Origin: Actinoplanes sp. DH11
GTDB lineage: Bacteria > Actinomycetota > Actinomycetes > Mycobacteriales > Micromonosporaceae
Assembly (NCBI RefSeq): GCF_020873875.1
Contig: NZ_JAHWGU010000012.1
Coordinates: forward strand, 186,001-250,000
DNA length: 64,000 nucleotides
Direction of reading: 5' to 3'
Shown piece by piece: positions 8,917-18,491 of the stretch (its first letter is position 1; the number at the start of each line of letters is the position of its first letter). Below the pieces are notes generated by a model that was not told the DNA's origin, did no database searches, and worked only from the letters and a program-made list of their open reading frames with translations. The position numbers and the translations under genes are program-made.

Positions 8917-9932
8917 TGCCCCGGCACCTCAGGGTGACCGGCCGTCGCCGCCGGGCCGCGCTCCTCGCCGGCCTGCTGCTGGTGACGGCCGGGGTGCTGC
9001 TCGACGACCGGGAGCCGGCACCCGCTGTCCGGGTGCCGGAGACGACCACCACCGGCACCCCGCAGCTCTACGTCGACCCGGCCGGGGCGGCCGCCGTCTA
9101 CGTGCGCCGGCTCGACCGGGCCGGGCGGACCGCCGACGCCGCGATCATCCGGCGGATCTCCGAGCGGCCGGTGGCGACCTGGTTCACCGACGCCACACCC
9201 GGGTTCGCCGACCGGGCCCGGCGGCTGGTGCTCGCGGCGGCGCAGGCCGGGCGGCTGCCGGTGCTGGCGCTCTACTACATCCCGCAGCGGGACTGCGCCA
9301 ACCACTCCCGTGGGGGTGCGCGCACCGCTGACGCGTACAAGAAATGGGTCTCGGCCCTCGCCCTCGCGATGCGCGGCACGCGCGCCCTGGTGATCCTCGA
9401 ACCCGACGCGGTGCCGCACGCCGTGCGCGGGTGCCTGCGAGGCGCCGAAGCCCGGCAGCGTCTCGCGCTGCTGAGCTGGGCCGTCGCGACGCTGCGGACC
9501 GTGCCCGGCGTGCGCGTCTACCTGGACGCCGGCAACCCCAGCTGGCTGCCGGCGGCACGCGTCGCGCCGGCACTGCGGCAGGCCGGCGCGATGCGCGCGC
9601 ACGGTTTCGCGCTCAACGTCGCCAACTTCGAGACCACTGCCGACAACCTGCGGTACGGGACAGAGCTGTCCCGTCTGCTCGGCGGCCGGCACTTCGTGGT
9701 CGACACCAGCCGCAACGGCAACGGACCGGTCCGCCGGGGCGCCGGGGAACGCCGCTGGTGCAACCCGCCCGGCCGGCGCCTCGGAACGCCGCCGACCCTG
9801 CTCACCGGGCATCCGCTCGCCGACGCGTACCTCTGGGTGAAACGCCCCGGCGAGTCCGACGGCGCCTGCGGAGCGGGGGCGCCGGCCGCCGGCCGCTGGT
9901 ACCCCGCCTACGCCTTCGCACTCGCCAGGTGA
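8916..9932 (+). CDS. cslZ: Glycoside hydrolase family 6 endoglucanase (CslZ)
   Basis: Secreted or membrane-anchored GH6 beta-1,4-glucanase of 338 residues, the expected third member of the cslA-glxA-cslZ operon. It has an N-terminal RRRR plus hydrophobic segment. GH6 signatures follow: YYIPQRDCANHSRGG, VILEPDA with the probable catalytic acid D164, VYLDAGNPSWL, DTSRNGNG, WCNPPGRRLG and AYLWVKRPGESDG. It starts inside the glxA stop codon (TGATG), so it is translated by coupling. Presumed job: trimming or releasing the glucan made by CslA. The next gene, ppc, lies 125 bp away and has its own ribosome site, so the operon probably ends here. Confidence 0.93.
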   Translation: MPRHLRVTGRRRRAALLAGLLLVTAGVLLDDREPAPAVRVPETTTTGTPQLYVDPAGAAAVYVRRLDRAGRTADAAIIRRISERPVATWFTDATPGFADRARRLVLAAAQAGRLPVLALYYIPQRDCANHSRGGARTADAYKKWVSALALAMRGTRALVILEPDAVPHAVRGCLRGAEARQRLALLSWAVATLRTVPGVRVYLDAGNPSWLPAARVAPALRQAGAMRAHGFALNVANFETTADNLRYGTELSRLLGGRHFVVDTSRNGNGPVRRGAGERRWCNPPGRRLGTPPTLLTGHPLADAYLWVKRPGESDGACGAGAPAAGRWYPAYAFALAR

Positions 9933-9962
9933 ACGCACGCGCGCGCGGCGCGCATGAGACTC

Positions 9963-10003
9963 TTGACTCATTCCACCCCCGGTCGGGGGTACGCCGATAC
10001 GAT
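9963..10003 (+). promoter_or_regulatory. Possible ppc promoter region with small inverted repeat
   Basis: The cslZ-ppc gap holds a TTGACT at 9963-9968 and a GATACGAT at 9996-10003. The two are too far apart to be one promoter. Between them lies a 6-bp inverted repeat, ACCCCC-GGTC-GGGGGT. The second element, followed by about 50 nt to the ATG, is the more plausible -10. Weak evidence. Confidence 0.3.
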
Positions 10004-10057
10004 CGGCGCAGTCGGGACAGCGCCGTCCTGGAGCCATCCGTTCTAAGGAGCGCCCCG

Positions 10058-12853
10058 ATGACAGAGCAGCCTGCCCACCTCGACAGAGAGGGCTCGGACG
10101 CAGCGCTTCGTGCCGACATCCGCCGGATCGGTACGCTGCTCGGCCAGACCCTGGCCCGCCAGGAAGGCCGGCCCCTGCTCGACCTGGTCGAGGAGATCCG
10201 CGCCCTGGTCCGCCAGGACGAGCCGGCCGCCGCCGAGCGGCTCGCCGCCATGGACATCACCACCGGCACCAAGCTGGCCCGGGCCTTCTCCACCTACTTC
10301 CACCTCGCCAACATCACCGAGCAGGTGCACCGGGCCCGTGACCTGCGGCGCCGCCGCGCCCGCGACGGTGGCTGGCTGGACCAGGCGGCCGCCCGGATCT
10401 CCGAGCAGGGCGTGCCCACCGACGAGATCGCCGCGGCCGCCCGCCGCCTCGCCGTGCGACCGGTCTTCACCGCGCACCCCACCGAGGCCGCCCGCCGCTC
10501 GATCCTGTCGAAGCTGCGCCAGGTCGCCGACTCGCTGGACGCCGAATCCGCCGCCGCCGCCCTCTACGGCGCCACCGACACCACGGCCTCCACCAAGCGG
10601 TTCGCCGAGCTGATCGACCTGCTCTGGCAGACCGACGAACTGCGCCTGGACCGGCCCGACCCGACCGACGAGGCCCGCAACGCGGTCTACTACCTCAAGG
10701 ACCTCTACGCCGAGGCCGCCCCGCAGGTGCTCGACGACCTGGCCGAGACGCTGCGCCGGCTCGGCGTGGAGACCGCGCCCACCTCGCGGCCGCTGACCTT
10801 CGGCTCGTGGATCGGCGGTGACCGGGACGGCAACCCGTTCGTCACCCCCGCAGTCACTCGCGACGTCCTGCTGATCCAGCACGAACACGGCATCCAGGCC
10901 ACCGAGCGGGCCATGGACAACCTGATCGACGAGCTGTCGGTCTCGCGCCGGCTGCGCGGCGTCTCGCTTGACCTCTCCGCCAGCCTCGCGCAAGACCTGG
11001 ACAACCTGCCGGAGATCGCGCAGCGGTTCCGCCGGGTCAACGCCGAGGAGCCGTACCGCCTGAAGGTCCGGGCGATCAAGGCGAAGCTCGCGAACACCCG
11101 GTCCCGCCTGCAGCACGGCACCACGCACGTGCCCGGCCGCGACTACCTCGGCAGCGACGAACTGATCGCCGACCTCGAACTGATGCGCGCCTCGCTGGCC
11201 CGCAACTCCGGGCAGCTGTCCGCGATCGGCGTGGTCTCCACCGCGATCCGGCAGGCGTCCGCCTTCGGCCTGCAGCTCGCCACCCTCGACGTCCGCGAAC
11301 ACGCCGAGAAGCACCACGAAGTGCTGCAGCAGATGTACACGCAGGTCGGCGAGGTCGACGACTACGCGATGCTGGACCGGTCCGACCGGACCAAGCTGCT
11401 CGCCACCGAACTGGGCGGGCGGCGGCCGCTGTCCAGCGCCGAAACGCCGCTCACCGACTCGGCCCGCAAGACCTTCGACGTCTTCAACACCATCCGCGAG
11501 GCACAGGACAGCTTCGGCCCGGACGTCGTCGAGACGTACATCATCTCGATGACCCTGGGCGTGGACGACGTGCTCGCGGCGGCCGTGCTGGCCCGCGAGG
11601 CCGGCCTGATCGACATCCACACCGGCCGCGCCCGGGTCAACATCGTGCCGCTGCTGGAGACGCCCGCCGAACTCGACGCCGGCGGCGACCTGCTCGACGA
11701 GATGCTGTCGCTGCCCGCCTACCGCGAGGTCGTGCGCGCCCGCGGTGACGTGCAGGAAGTCATGCTCGGCTACTCGGACTCCAACAAGGAGGCCGGCATC
11801 ACCACCAGCCAGTGGCGCATCCACAAGGCGCAGCGGTCGCTGCGTGACGTGGCCGCCCGGCACGGAGTACGGCTGCGCCTGTTCCACGGCCGGGGCGGCA
11901 CCGTCGGCCGCGGTGGTGGCCCCACCCACGAGGCGATCCTGGCCCAGCCGTACGGCACGCTCGACGGCGCCATCAAGGTCACCGAGCAGGGCGAGGTCAT
12001 CTCCGACAAGTACACGGTGCCGGCCCTGGCCCGGGAGAACCTGGAACTGACCGTGGCCGCGGTCCTCCAGGCGACGCTGCTGCACACCAGCATCTCCGTC
12101 GACCCGGTACGCCTGAAGGTCTGGGACTCCGTGATGGACACCGCCTCGGACGCCGCGTTCACCCAGTACCGCACGCTCGTCGAGAACCCGGACCTGGCCG
12201 CCTACTTCTGGGCCGCCACCCCGACCGAACTCCTCGGCGCCCTCAACATCGGCTCCCGCCCGGCGAAGCGCCCCAACGCCGACGCCGGCCTGAGCGGGCT
12301 GCGGGCCATCCCGTGGGTGTTCGGCTGGACGCAGACCCGGCAGATCGTGCCCGGCTGGTTCGGCGTCGGCACCGGCCTCGCCGCGGTCCGCGCCGCCGGC
12401 CTCGGCAACGAACTCGACGCCATGCACGAGAACTGGCAGTTCTTCCGCACATTCCTCTCGAACGTCGAGATGATGCTGGCCAAGACCGACCTGTCGATCG
12501 CCCGCCGGTACGTCGAAACCCTCGTACCCGAAGAGCTCCACCCGATCTTCCACAAGATCGAGCAGGAGTACGAGCTGACCGTCCAGCAGGTCCTCGCCAT
12601 CACCGGCGGCACCGAGCTGCTCTCCTCGCAGCCCGAACTGTCCCGCACCCTGGGCGTCCGCGACACCTACCTGGAGCCGCTGCACCACCTCCAGGTGGCG
12701 CTGCTCCGCCAGTACCGCGACCTGGGCGAGGCCGGCCGCCAGATGCCGACCGCCCCGGGCGCCCGCCGCGGCCCGTCCGACTCGACGGCCCTGGAACGCG
12801 CCCTGCTCACCACGGTCAACGGCATCGCCGCCGGCATGCGCAACACCGGCTGA
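10058..12853 (+). CDS. ppc: Phosphoenolpyruvate carboxylase
   Basis: Anaplerotic enzyme that converts phosphoenolpyruvate plus bicarbonate to oxaloacetate; cytosolic homotetramer in the family. The 931 residues match the usual length. Visible signatures include VFTAHPTEAARRS (catalytic His region), FGSWIGGDRDGNPFVT, VMLGYSDSNKEAGI, FHGRGGTVGRGGGPTH and the C-terminal MRNTG that closes almost every PEPC. The ATG at 10058 is preceded by TAAGGAG at 10044-10050. The gene stands alone, with a strong terminator directly downstream. Confidence 0.97.
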   Translation: MTEQPAHLDREGSDAALRADIRRIGTLLGQTLARQEGRPLLDLVEEIRALVRQDEPAAAERLAAMDITTGTKLARAFSTYFHLANITEQVHRARDLRRRRARDGGWLDQAAARISEQGVPTDEIAAAARRLAVRPVFTAHPTEAARRSILSKLRQVADSLDAESAAAALYGATDTTASTKRFAELIDLLWQTDELRLDRPDPTDEARNAVYYLKDLYAEAAPQVLDDLAETLRRLGVETAPTSRPLTFGSWIGGDRDGNPFVTPAVTRDVLLIQHEHGIQATERAMDNLIDELSVSRRLRGVSLDLSASLAQDLDNLPEIAQRFRRVNAEEPYRLKVRAIKAKLANTRSRLQHGTTHVPGRDYLGSDELIADLELMRASLARNSGQLSAIGVVSTAIRQASAFGLQLATLDVREHAEKHHEVLQQMYTQVGEVDDYAMLDRSDRTKLLATELGGRRPLSSAETPLTDSARKTFDVFNTIREAQDSFGPDVVETYIISMTLGVDDVLAAAVLAREAGLIDIHTGRARVNIVPLLETPAELDAGGDLLDEMLSLPAYREVVRARGDVQEVMLGYSDSNKEAGITTSQWRIHKAQRSLRDVAARHGVRLRLFHGRGGTVGRGGGPTHEAILAQPYGTLDGAIKVTEQGEVISDKYTVPALARENLELTVAAVLQATLLHTSISVDPVRLKVWDSVMDTASDAAFTQYRTLVENPDLAAYFWAATPTELLGALNIGSRPAKRPNADAGLSGLRAIPWVFGWTQTRQIVPGWFGVGTGLAAVRAAGLGNELDAMHENWQFFRTFLSNVEMMLAKTDLSIARRYVETLVPEELHPIFHKIEQEYELTVQQVLAITGGTELLSSQPELSRTLGVRDTYLEPLHHLQVALLRQYRDLGEAGRQMPTAPGARRGPSDSTALERALLTTVNGIAAGMRNTG

Positions 12854-12865
12854 CCCTTTCCGAGT

Positions 12866-12898
12866 ACGGGGCTCCCAGCGTCCAGCCGGGAGCCCCGT
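12866..12898 (+). terminator. Intrinsic terminator of ppc
   Basis: An 11-bp perfect stem (ACGGGGCTCCC / GGGAGCCCCGT, arms 12866-12876 and 12888-12898) with an 11-nt loop starts 13 nt after the ppc stop. It is followed by TCGTCTTC rather than a clean T-run, as is common in actinomycetes. Confidence 0.8.
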
Positions 12899-12910
12899 TC
12901 GTCTTCCCGC

Positions 12911-12949
12911 CCACTCCCAGCCGCCACTCCCAGCCGCCACTCCCAGCCG
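12911..12949. repeat. Three 13-bp tandem copies
   Basis: CCACTCCCAGCCG occurs three times back to back directly after the ppc terminator. It is non-coding and leads into the larger repeat array. Confidence 0.85.
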
Positions 12950-12968
12950 GACAACCCGGACCGCGCCA

Positions 12969-13399
12969 ACAGCCGTGAACGACAGCCACCCCTCCAGCTG
13001 TCACTCACGGCTGAACAAACCGGACACCCAACAGCCGTGAGTGACAGCCACCCCCGCACCCACACCTCCAGCTGTCACACAGGGCTGGACAAACCAGACG
13101 CGCGACAGCCGCGAGTGACAGCCGCCCCGCCTCCACACACCCAGCTGTCACCCACGGCTGGACAAACCAGACGCGCGACAGCCGCGAGTGACAGCCGCCC
13201 CCACGTCCACACACCCGGCCGTCACTCAGGGCTGGACAAACCGGACGGCCGACAGCCGTGAGTGACAGCCGCCCCCGCCTCCACACACCCGGCCGTCACT
13301 CAGCGCTGCACAAACCGGACGCGCGACAGCCGTGGGTGACGGCTGGGGTGGGTGACGGCTGGGGTGGGTGACGGCTGGGGTGGGTGACGGCTGGGGTGG
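12969..13399. repeat. Tandem array of 62-74 bp hairpin units ending in a 16-bp repeat
   Basis: Units beginning ACAGCCG start at 12969, 13031, 13105, 13178, 13252 and 13326, giving periods of 62, 74, 73, 74 and 74 bp. A typical unit carries CAGCCGTGAGTGACA near its start and a near-complementary TGTCACTCACGGCTG later, so each can fold into a hairpin. The units share a GGACAAACC(A/G)GACGCGCGACAG tail. The last unit runs into four copies of a 16-bp repeat (GTGACGGCTGGGGTGG at 13336, 13352, 13368 and 13384). The 12854-13516 interval holds only this array and the ppc terminator; no convincing gene lies in it. The unequal, self-complementary units without unique spacers are not a CRISPR array. Confidence 0.85.
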
Positions 13400-13516
13400 T
13401 GGTTCGGGGTGGGCGGCTACCGGTTTCGGGTTCGGGACGGTGGGTCGGTGCCTGGGGCGCAAAGGGGCACCGGGGTTCAGCCGAACCCCGGTGCCCCTTC
13501 GTCGACTGTGATGCGG

Positions 13517-14226
13517 TCAGCTGGTCTCGCCGGCGAGGCTGAAACTGCCCAGGCGGTTGATGGCGACGACCGTGCAGACGACGACGAAGACCGCGCTCAT
13601 CACGATCGCGGTGCCGATGCCGACCTGCGTGGGCAGGATGGTTGTCGGGGCGATCCGGTCGGCGATCGTGATGACGTACTGCTCGATGGAGAGGACCCGG
13701 GTGCCGCTCAGGAAGCGGCCCAGCAGGCCCTCCCAGACCAGGATGTAGACCAGGCCGAGCAGGACCGGGCGCCGGGTCAGCAGGCTGAGCAGGACGAACA
13801 GGGCGGAGTAGGCGAAGGCGCCGACTACCGCGGCGACGGCCAGTGCCGTGCCGAAGGTGGCGCCGTCGGCGAGCACGCCGGCGACGAAAAGCGGGACGGC
13901 GGCGGTGACCGCGGAGGCGACCGCGGCGACCAGGTATTTCGCCAGGATGATGTCGCGGCGGGCCAGCGGCTTGGTGAGGATGTGCACCAGGGTGCCGTCG
14001 TCCACCTCGGAGCCGAGGACGCCGGTGCCGACGATCAGCGAGACGACCGGGAGCACCACGGCGAAGCCGAGGCCGATGATGACCGCGGCGCCCCACTGGT
14101 CGGCGGGTACGTCGTACGCCCGGCAGATCGCGGCCAGGCCGATCAGCAGCAGGGGCAGGGGCAGCAGGATCAGCACCCGGCGCTGACCGAAGAGGCCCCG
14201 CGCCGTGATGAGTGCGACGGTGGACA

Positions 14227-14227
<1 letters not shown>
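13517..14227 (-). CDS. ABC-2 type transporter permease
   Basis: Membrane protein of 236 residues with about six transmembrane segments and the ABC-2 permease pattern (VGTGVLGSEVDDGTLVHILTKPLARRDIILAKY). It is the last gene of a four-gene operon and starts within the stop of its ATPase partner (TGATG at 14225-14229). The EVDDGTL...LTKPLARRD stretch is the usual cytoplasmic coupling segment. Substrate unknown; such pairs export drugs, lipids or small molecules, or act in envelope maintenance. Confidence 0.88.
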
Positions 14228-15176
<949 letters not shown>

Positions 15177-15180
<4 letters not shown>

Positions 15181-16043
15181 AGCGCGGCCACCTTCCGGTA
15201 TCGGGCGAGCAGCAGCAGGAGGCAGGCGGCGATCAGGCAGACCGCCTCGATGGCGTAGACCGGGCCGAAGCGGCCGATCGGCATCGACATCTCGCTGTCG
15301 CCGCCGGAGATCCAGTTGCCGACCCCGGCGATCAGGGTCATCGGGCTGGCCAGGCCGGCCAGGTGGTTCGCGGTCGTGGAGGTCAGGATGCTGAGCACAC
15401 CCACCACCGGCGTGGTGATCAGGAAGACGGCGACGATGCCGCCGGCCGCGAACGCGCGCTTACCGGTCAGCGACGCGACGAGCAGGCCGATGCTGCTGAA
15501 CAGCAGTGCCCAGAGCAGGCTGTAACCCCAGCCGGGGGCGAGGTCGAGGAATTCGTTCCACACCCCGGAGGCGCCGGTCTTCGTGGTGAAGGCGGCACCC
15601 AGGAACATGATCAGCTGCGGTACGCCGAGCAGCAGCCAGACCGCGGTGACCATGGCAGCGAACTTGGCGCCCACGTAGTCGGCGGCGCGTAGCGGCCGGC
15701 TGAAGTAGAGCGGCAGGGTGCCGGACCGGATGTCCCGGGACAGCAGTTCGGGCGCCAGGATCGCGACGAAGAAGATGACCAGCCAGGACATCTGGTCGTC
15801 GTACTCGACGTAGGTGAAGATCACCTGGTCGAGCTGGGACCGGACGGCCGCCAGGATCACGGCGACCAGCAGCATGATGCCGGCCACCAGCCAGGGGAAG
15901 ATCTTCGCCTTGGCCGAGCGGCCGAAGCCGAACGCGGCGCGCAGGCCGTGGATGTAGAGCGCGAGAAAGCTCGCGCCCCGGCCCAGCCGCACCCCCTCGT
16001 AGCGCTGGTACCCGATGTCATGGATGACGCCGGTGTCAGACAT
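15177..16043 (-). CDS. ABC-2 type transporter permease
   Basis: Integral membrane protein of 288 residues. It has a cytoplasmic N-terminus starting MSDTGVIHDIGYQRYEGVRLGR, a motif common in actinobacterial ABC-2 permeases paired with Nat-like ATPases, and about six transmembrane segments. The segment ELLSRDIRSGTLPLYFSRPL is the coupling region. It overlaps its upstream ATPase by 8 nt and the downstream ATPase by 4 nt. Together with its neighbours it suggests one heteromeric exporter or two related ones made from a single mRNA. Confidence 0.88.
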
Positions 16044-16950
16044 CGACGGTCTCCTTCGCGGTGAAGAGCTCGGCGACGCGGTGCCGGCGCTGGTCCAGGC
16101 GGTGCAGGGAGAGATCGAGATCGGTCACGGCCCGCAGGATCCGGTCGTAGGTGGCGTCCGAGTCCATCGGCACGAGCAGCAGCCGACCGTCCCGGGTCAC
16201 CGTCATGCCCGCCTGGGTGAGTGCGGCGGCCAGTTCGTCCGTACCGTCGCTGACCTCGACCGCGAGGACCTCGAAGGCCTCGGTCATGCTCGAGATGCGG
16301 TCGGCGCGAAGCAGCCGCCCGCCCTCGATGGCGATGAGCGAGTCACAGATCCGCTCGACCTCGCCGAGCAGGTGCGAACAGACGACGACGGAGATGCCGA
16401 ACTCGGTGCCGATGCGGTGCACCAGCGCCAGCATGGCGTCGCGGCCCGCCGGGTCGAGGCCGTTCGTCGGCTCGTCGAGCAGCAGCAGGTCGGGGTCGTG
16501 CACCAGCGCCTGGGCCAGCTTGACCCGCTGCTTCATGCCGGTCGAGTAGCCGCCGATCTGCCGGTAGCGCTCCTCGTAGAGGCCGACGTGGCGCAGCGCT
16601 TCGGAGGCCCGTTCGCGCGCCGCGGTGCGCGGCAGCCCGCTCATCCGGCCCAGGTGGGTGACGAACTCGGAGGCGGAGACGTCCTGTGGCAGGCAGTCGT
16701 TCTCCGGCATGTATCCGACGCGCGCCCGGACCTGGTCGGTCTGGACGACGGGGTCCAGGTCGAAGACCCGGACCGAGCCCGAGCTGGGCGCGATCAGGCC
16801 CAGCATGATTTTGATGAAGGTGCTCTTGCCGGCGCCGTTGGCGCCGACGAGCCCGATGACTCCGGCGTCGACGGCGACGGTCAGGTCGGCGAGGGCGGTC
16901 ACCCCGCCCCCGTACGTCTTCGTCAGCGCCTGCGTAGCGATGATGGTCAC
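16036..16950 (-). CDS. ABC transporter ATP-binding protein
   Basis: First gene of the four-gene ABC operon, 304 residues. Walker A GANGAGKST, Q-loop region YMPENDCLP, signature YSTGMKQRVKLAQALVHDP, Walker B LLLLDEPTNGLDP and H-loop CSHLLGEVERICD are all present, so it should hydrolyse ATP. A C-terminal domain of about 80 residues follows. The mRNA probably starts in the 89-bp gap before it. This is the same family as the other ATPase in the operon but clearly divergent from it. Confidence 0.93.
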   Translation of the reverse strand: MTIIATQALTKTYGGGVTALADLTVAVDAGVIGLVGANGAGKSTFIKIMLGLIAPSSGSVRVFDLDPVVQTDQVRARVGYMPENDCLPQDVSASEFVTHLGRMSGLPRTAARERASEALRHVGLYEERYRQIGGYSTGMKQRVKLAQALVHDPDLLLLDEPTNGLDPAGRDAMLALVHRIGTEFGISVVVCSHLLGEVERICDSLIAIEGGRLLRADRISSMTEAFEVLAVEVSDGTDELAAALTQAGMTVTRDGRLLLVPMDSDATYDRILRAVTDLDLSLHRLDQRRHRVAELFTAKETVDV

Positions 16951-16995
16951 GGCCTCAGCCTAGAAAGGCGCCGCACCCCACGGATCCGGAAGTAA

Positions 16996-17014
16996 CCCTG
17001 AGGGGCTCTCAGGG
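16996..17014 (-). terminator. Small hairpin between the GH26-like gene and the ABC operon
   Basis: A perfect 7-bp inverted repeat (CCCTGAG / CTCAGGG) with a 5-nt loop lies 25 nt after the stop of the GH26-like gene and 45 nt before the ABC operon. There is no T-run, so it would be a weak terminator. Confidence 0.4.
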
Positions 17015-17039
17015 TCTCTCAGGCTCCTCACAGGAAACG

Positions 17040-18296
17040 TCAGCGTCCGACCGACACCTGGAACACGGGCAGCTTGCCCAGTTTGCGGTATTCGTGCAGC
17101 GCCGCCGGCGTGCTGTCCACCGACGAGTTCTGCCCCTTGTGGTTGTGCGGCGTCTCGAAGTGCACCATCGCCTTGATGCCCGGGTAGCGGGTGATGCCCC
17201 GGCCCACCTCCCGGTAGAAGCGGGCCATGTGACCCGGGTTGCGCTTGGAGAACCAGACACCCCACTCGGCGACCATCACGGGTTTGCCGGGGTGCCGGGC
17301 GCGCACCCAGTTGTAGAAACCGGGCCACCCCGGCTTGCTCGCCGACCGGCGGTTGAGCAGTTCTTCAAAGCCGCCGTGGCCGTAACCGGGGTCGCTGTAG
17401 GAGTACGTGTCGAACCCGATCCAGTCGACCACGTCGTTGCCCGGGTACATCTGGGTGAACCAGCTCTTCGTGGTGTGCGGGACGTACGCCATGTGGATCA
17501 GCACGGTGACCACGTTGTGCGCGCCCCGGGCCCGCAGCCGCTTCACCACGTGCCGGAACATCGCGGCGTAGTCACGGGCGGTGTAGCCGGAGCCGGGCCG
17601 CTCGCGTACCTGATCCTCGGCCTCGTGGTGGATCGCGAAGAAGAACCGCTCGCGGTAGTTCTCGCGCAGGTGCGCCGCGAGCCGGTCGATGAACGCGTCG
17701 GTGCGCCGGTCGCCGCGGGCGATCCGGGCCCAGGTGGTGCTCTCCGGCTTCCAGTTGAGCAGCAGGATCCGCTCGCGGCCCTTCTCCCGGGAGATCCTGA
17801 TCTCCTGCTCGGTCGGGAAGACGCCGTTGATGCCGCGGTGGTAGGCGTGGAACACCGCCTGGTGCCGGCCGGTCTTGCGCTCGAACTCGCGCAGTGCCTG
17901 CAGGCCGCGGGCCTCGGTCTTCGCGCCGGGCGCCACACCCCAGAGCACGCCGCAGGTGGGCACCAGCTTGGCGCCGGTGCGGCAGCGCCGGCGCTCGGCA
18001 CGGTCACTGTTCGCCGCGTGCCGCGCGGGGACCACGCCGGGCATCCGGCCGGCGGACCCGCGCAGCACCGGCTCCCGGAACACGTCACCGGCGGGGCCGG
18101 ACAGCGGCGCGAGCGCGCCGGGCAGTGGCGCGGCGGTCGACGGCGCGGCGACGGTCGGGTCGCCGTACGGCTCGTCGTGGAGGCCGAACCGGTCGGGACC
18201 GCCGGTCCACACCCAGGCGAGGGTGGCCGTCACCGACATGACGAAAGCCATGCTCAGTGCGGCCGGCCGGAGGAGCCGGGATCGGTTGGTTTTCAC
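17040..18296 (-). CDS. Secreted GH26-like glycoside hydrolase
   Basis: A 418-residue protein with a signal peptide or anchor at residues 10-30, a Pro/Ala-rich linker to about 100, then a (beta/alpha)8 domain. Catalytic candidates match GH26 (mannanase-type) proteins: acid/base E225 in FFFAIHHEAEDQ and nucleophile E344 in PVMVAEWGVW. DWIGFDTYSYSD is a further family feature. The GTG at 18296 is 8 nt after a good promoter (-35 TGGACA, -10 GATACT), so the mRNA may be leaderless. It is divergent from the PAPS-kinase gene of the polysaccharide locus. GH26-like proteins in such loci usually trim the polymer, but the substrate here is unknown. Confidence 0.82.
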   Translation of the reverse strand: MKTNRSRLLRPAALSMAFVMSVTATLAWVWTGGPDRFGLHDEPYGDPTVAAPSTAAPLPGALAPLSGPAGDVFREPVLRGSAGRMPGVVPARHAANSDRAERRRCRTGAKLVPTCGVLWGVAPGAKTEARGLQALREFERKTGRHQAVFHAYHRGINGVFPTEQEIRISREKGRERILLLNWKPESTTWARIARGDRRTDAFIDRLAAHLRENYRERFFFAIHHEAEDQVRERPGSGYTARDYAAMFRHVVKRLRARGAHNVVTVLIHMAYVPHTTKSWFTQMYPGNDVVDWIGFDTYSYSDPGYGHGGFEELLNRRSASKPGWPGFYNWVRARHPGKPVMVAEWGVWFSKRNPGHMARFYREVGRGITRYPGIKAMVHFETPHNHKGQNSSVDSTPAALHEYRKLGKLPVFQVSVGR

Positions 18297-18304
18297 AAAC
18301 AGGC

Positions 18305-18333
18305 AGTATCAAAGGATCATCGCGCATTGTCCA
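18305..18333 (-). promoter_or_regulatory. Promoter for the GH26-like gene, leaderless
   Basis: Read on the minus strand: TGGACA (18328-18333), 17 nt, GATACT (18305-18310), then 8 nt to the GTG start codon. Spacing and sequence fit a primary-sigma promoter with transcription starting at or next to the start codon. Confidence 0.6.
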
Positions 18334-18491
18334 GAAAAGACACGTTTTAAGGTACTTTGTAGTTGAGTCGTTTTATACGCGTCCGGACCGGGTGTCGGAA
18401 AGAAGATCCGTAGAAGAGACCGAGCCCGTCTCGACCCACTGGATCGAGGCTGCGAAACTGTCCCCCCAATCTGCTGCAGGGGGATGCGAAG

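Noticed and set aside
3145..10000. [NiFe]-hydrogenase structural or hyp genes near hypX
   Set aside because: Every gene around hypX belongs to the glucan operon or to mfd and ppc. None has hydrogenase Cys motifs.
10043..12940. Long minus-strand open frame opposite ppc
   Set aside because: Antisense shadow of ppc with low-complexity composition and no recognisable motif. The same applies to long frames at 3587-5947, 6811-8745, 19077-21995 and 46556-48937.
12969..13399. CRISPR-like repeat array
   Set aside because: Repeats are contiguous, of unequal length, and self-complementary. There are no unique spacers and no cas genes.
18360..18491. Cysteine or sulfate-responsive leader peptide before the APS kinase
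   Set aside because: No upstream frame with a run of Cys codons and no terminator-like stem before the start.
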